A stretch of 64,000 nucleotides of DNA, taken from NCBI RefSeq assembly GCF_001598295.1, contig NZ_BCYR01000001.1, positions 310,001 through 374,000 of the forward strand, given 5' to 3'. Shown here piece by piece: positions 63,838 to 64,000 of this stretch; the stretch's first letter is position 1; every line of letters begins with the position of its first letter. This stretch comes from Klebsiella ornithinolytica NBRC 105727 = ATCC 31898 (GTDB taxonomy: Bacteria; Pseudomonadota; Gammaproteobacteria; Enterobacterales; Enterobacteriaceae). The translations under genes and the position numbers were made by a program. The notes under the pieces were generated by a model. That model had not been told where the DNA came from and ran no database searches. It was given only the letters and a program-made list of their open reading frames with translations.

Positions 63838-64000
63838 CTAGCCAAATTCGCGGTGCCGCTGCTTGCAGATAGCAAGCACCTCATCCGGGTCCCGCTGCCA
63901 CCAGTTGTTACGGGAGAATATCTCCACTTCGTGCAAACCGCTGTAGCCCAGCGCCTCGATAGCCTGGCGATGGCTACGAATGTCGATAACTCCGTCCCCC
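63838..64000 (-). CDS. Sugar phosphate isomerase/epimerase (TIM barrel), 3' end only
   Basis: The last 53 codons of a minus-strand gene that runs off the right edge read GDGVIDIRSHRQAIEALGYS-GLHEVEIFSRNNWWQRDPDE-VLAICKQRHREFG and stop at 63838. This is the typical C-terminus of the xylose-isomerase-like/IolE-type TIM-barrel epimerase family, with the conserved GDG, EVEIFS and WWxRDPDEVL segments. The catalytic part is outside the window, so the exact reaction cannot be stated. Confidence 0.75.
   Translation of the reverse strand, partial: GDGVIDIRSHRQAIEALGYSGLHEVEIFSRNNWWQRDPDEVLAICKQRHREFG

Overview
The window is a chromosomal segment of an enteric gammaproteobacterium (Enterobacterales). 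The amn - tRNA-Asn - yeeO - tRNA-Asn backbone, the complete yersiniabactin locus and the base composition suggest Klebsiella or a close relative; the species cannot be fixed from sequence alone. The backbone order matches the E. coli asnT...amn-asnW-yeeO-asnU region, and accessory blocks sit on both sides of it.

Region A (1-23,390) is the yersiniabactin part of a High Pathogenicity Island: the 5' end of ybtP (minus strand), then ybtA, irp2, irp1, ybtU, ybtT, ybtE and fyuA, all intact and in canonical order. Fur-like boxes and YbtA-type inverted repeats precede irp2 and fyuA. Phosphopantetheine serines and catalytic residues of the two megasynthases are present. The right end is decayed. An IS3-type transposase remnant abuts, at about 23,395, a 49-bp stretch that matches the 3' flank of the tRNA-Asn gene at 34,215 at 43 of 49 positions. 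I read this as the old tRNA-Asn integration junction.

Region B (23,400-29,730) is a small catabolic cluster. A SIS-domain protein, a ROK kinase and a DeoR repressor form one unit, divergent from an APC permease and a GMC oxidoreductase. Three copies of a 16-bp palindrome (TGCACGAATTCGTGCA type) lie in its control regions. Region C (30,018-36,160) holds a nucleoside-recognition/gate membrane protein with a Fur-like box, a small unknown ORF, amn, a HAD phosphatase, and yeeO between two oppositely oriented tRNA-Asn genes.

Region D (36,311-39,891) has a Fur-box-preceded IroE-like esterase and an IclR / HbpS-like / MFS unit. Region E (39,966 to the end) is the most interesting part. It is a roughly 24-kb catabolic island whose transcription units are each preceded by the same AT-rich palindrome (consensus close to GTAAMTAAMTAGTTAYTTAC, nine good copies). 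A TetR-family gene inside it is the obvious candidate regulator. The island encodes two kinds of sugar uptake (a GPH symporter and an RbsABC-type ABC transporter with a Tat-signal binding protein and two permeases). It also encodes sugar/polyol redox enzymes (SDR, Zn-ADH, two aldo-keto reductases), glycerate kinase, a DUF993 aldolase-like protein and the end of a sugar-phosphate isomerase/epimerase. The remaining genes form a complete alcohol-to-acyl-CoA oxidation set: GMC oxidase, aldehyde dehydrogenase, CoA-transferase, acyl-CoA dehydrogenase, ETF alpha/beta and ETF-ubiquinone oxidoreductase. My inference is that one regulator controls catabolism of a compound with a sugar-like part and an alcohol/acid part; the substrate is unknown.
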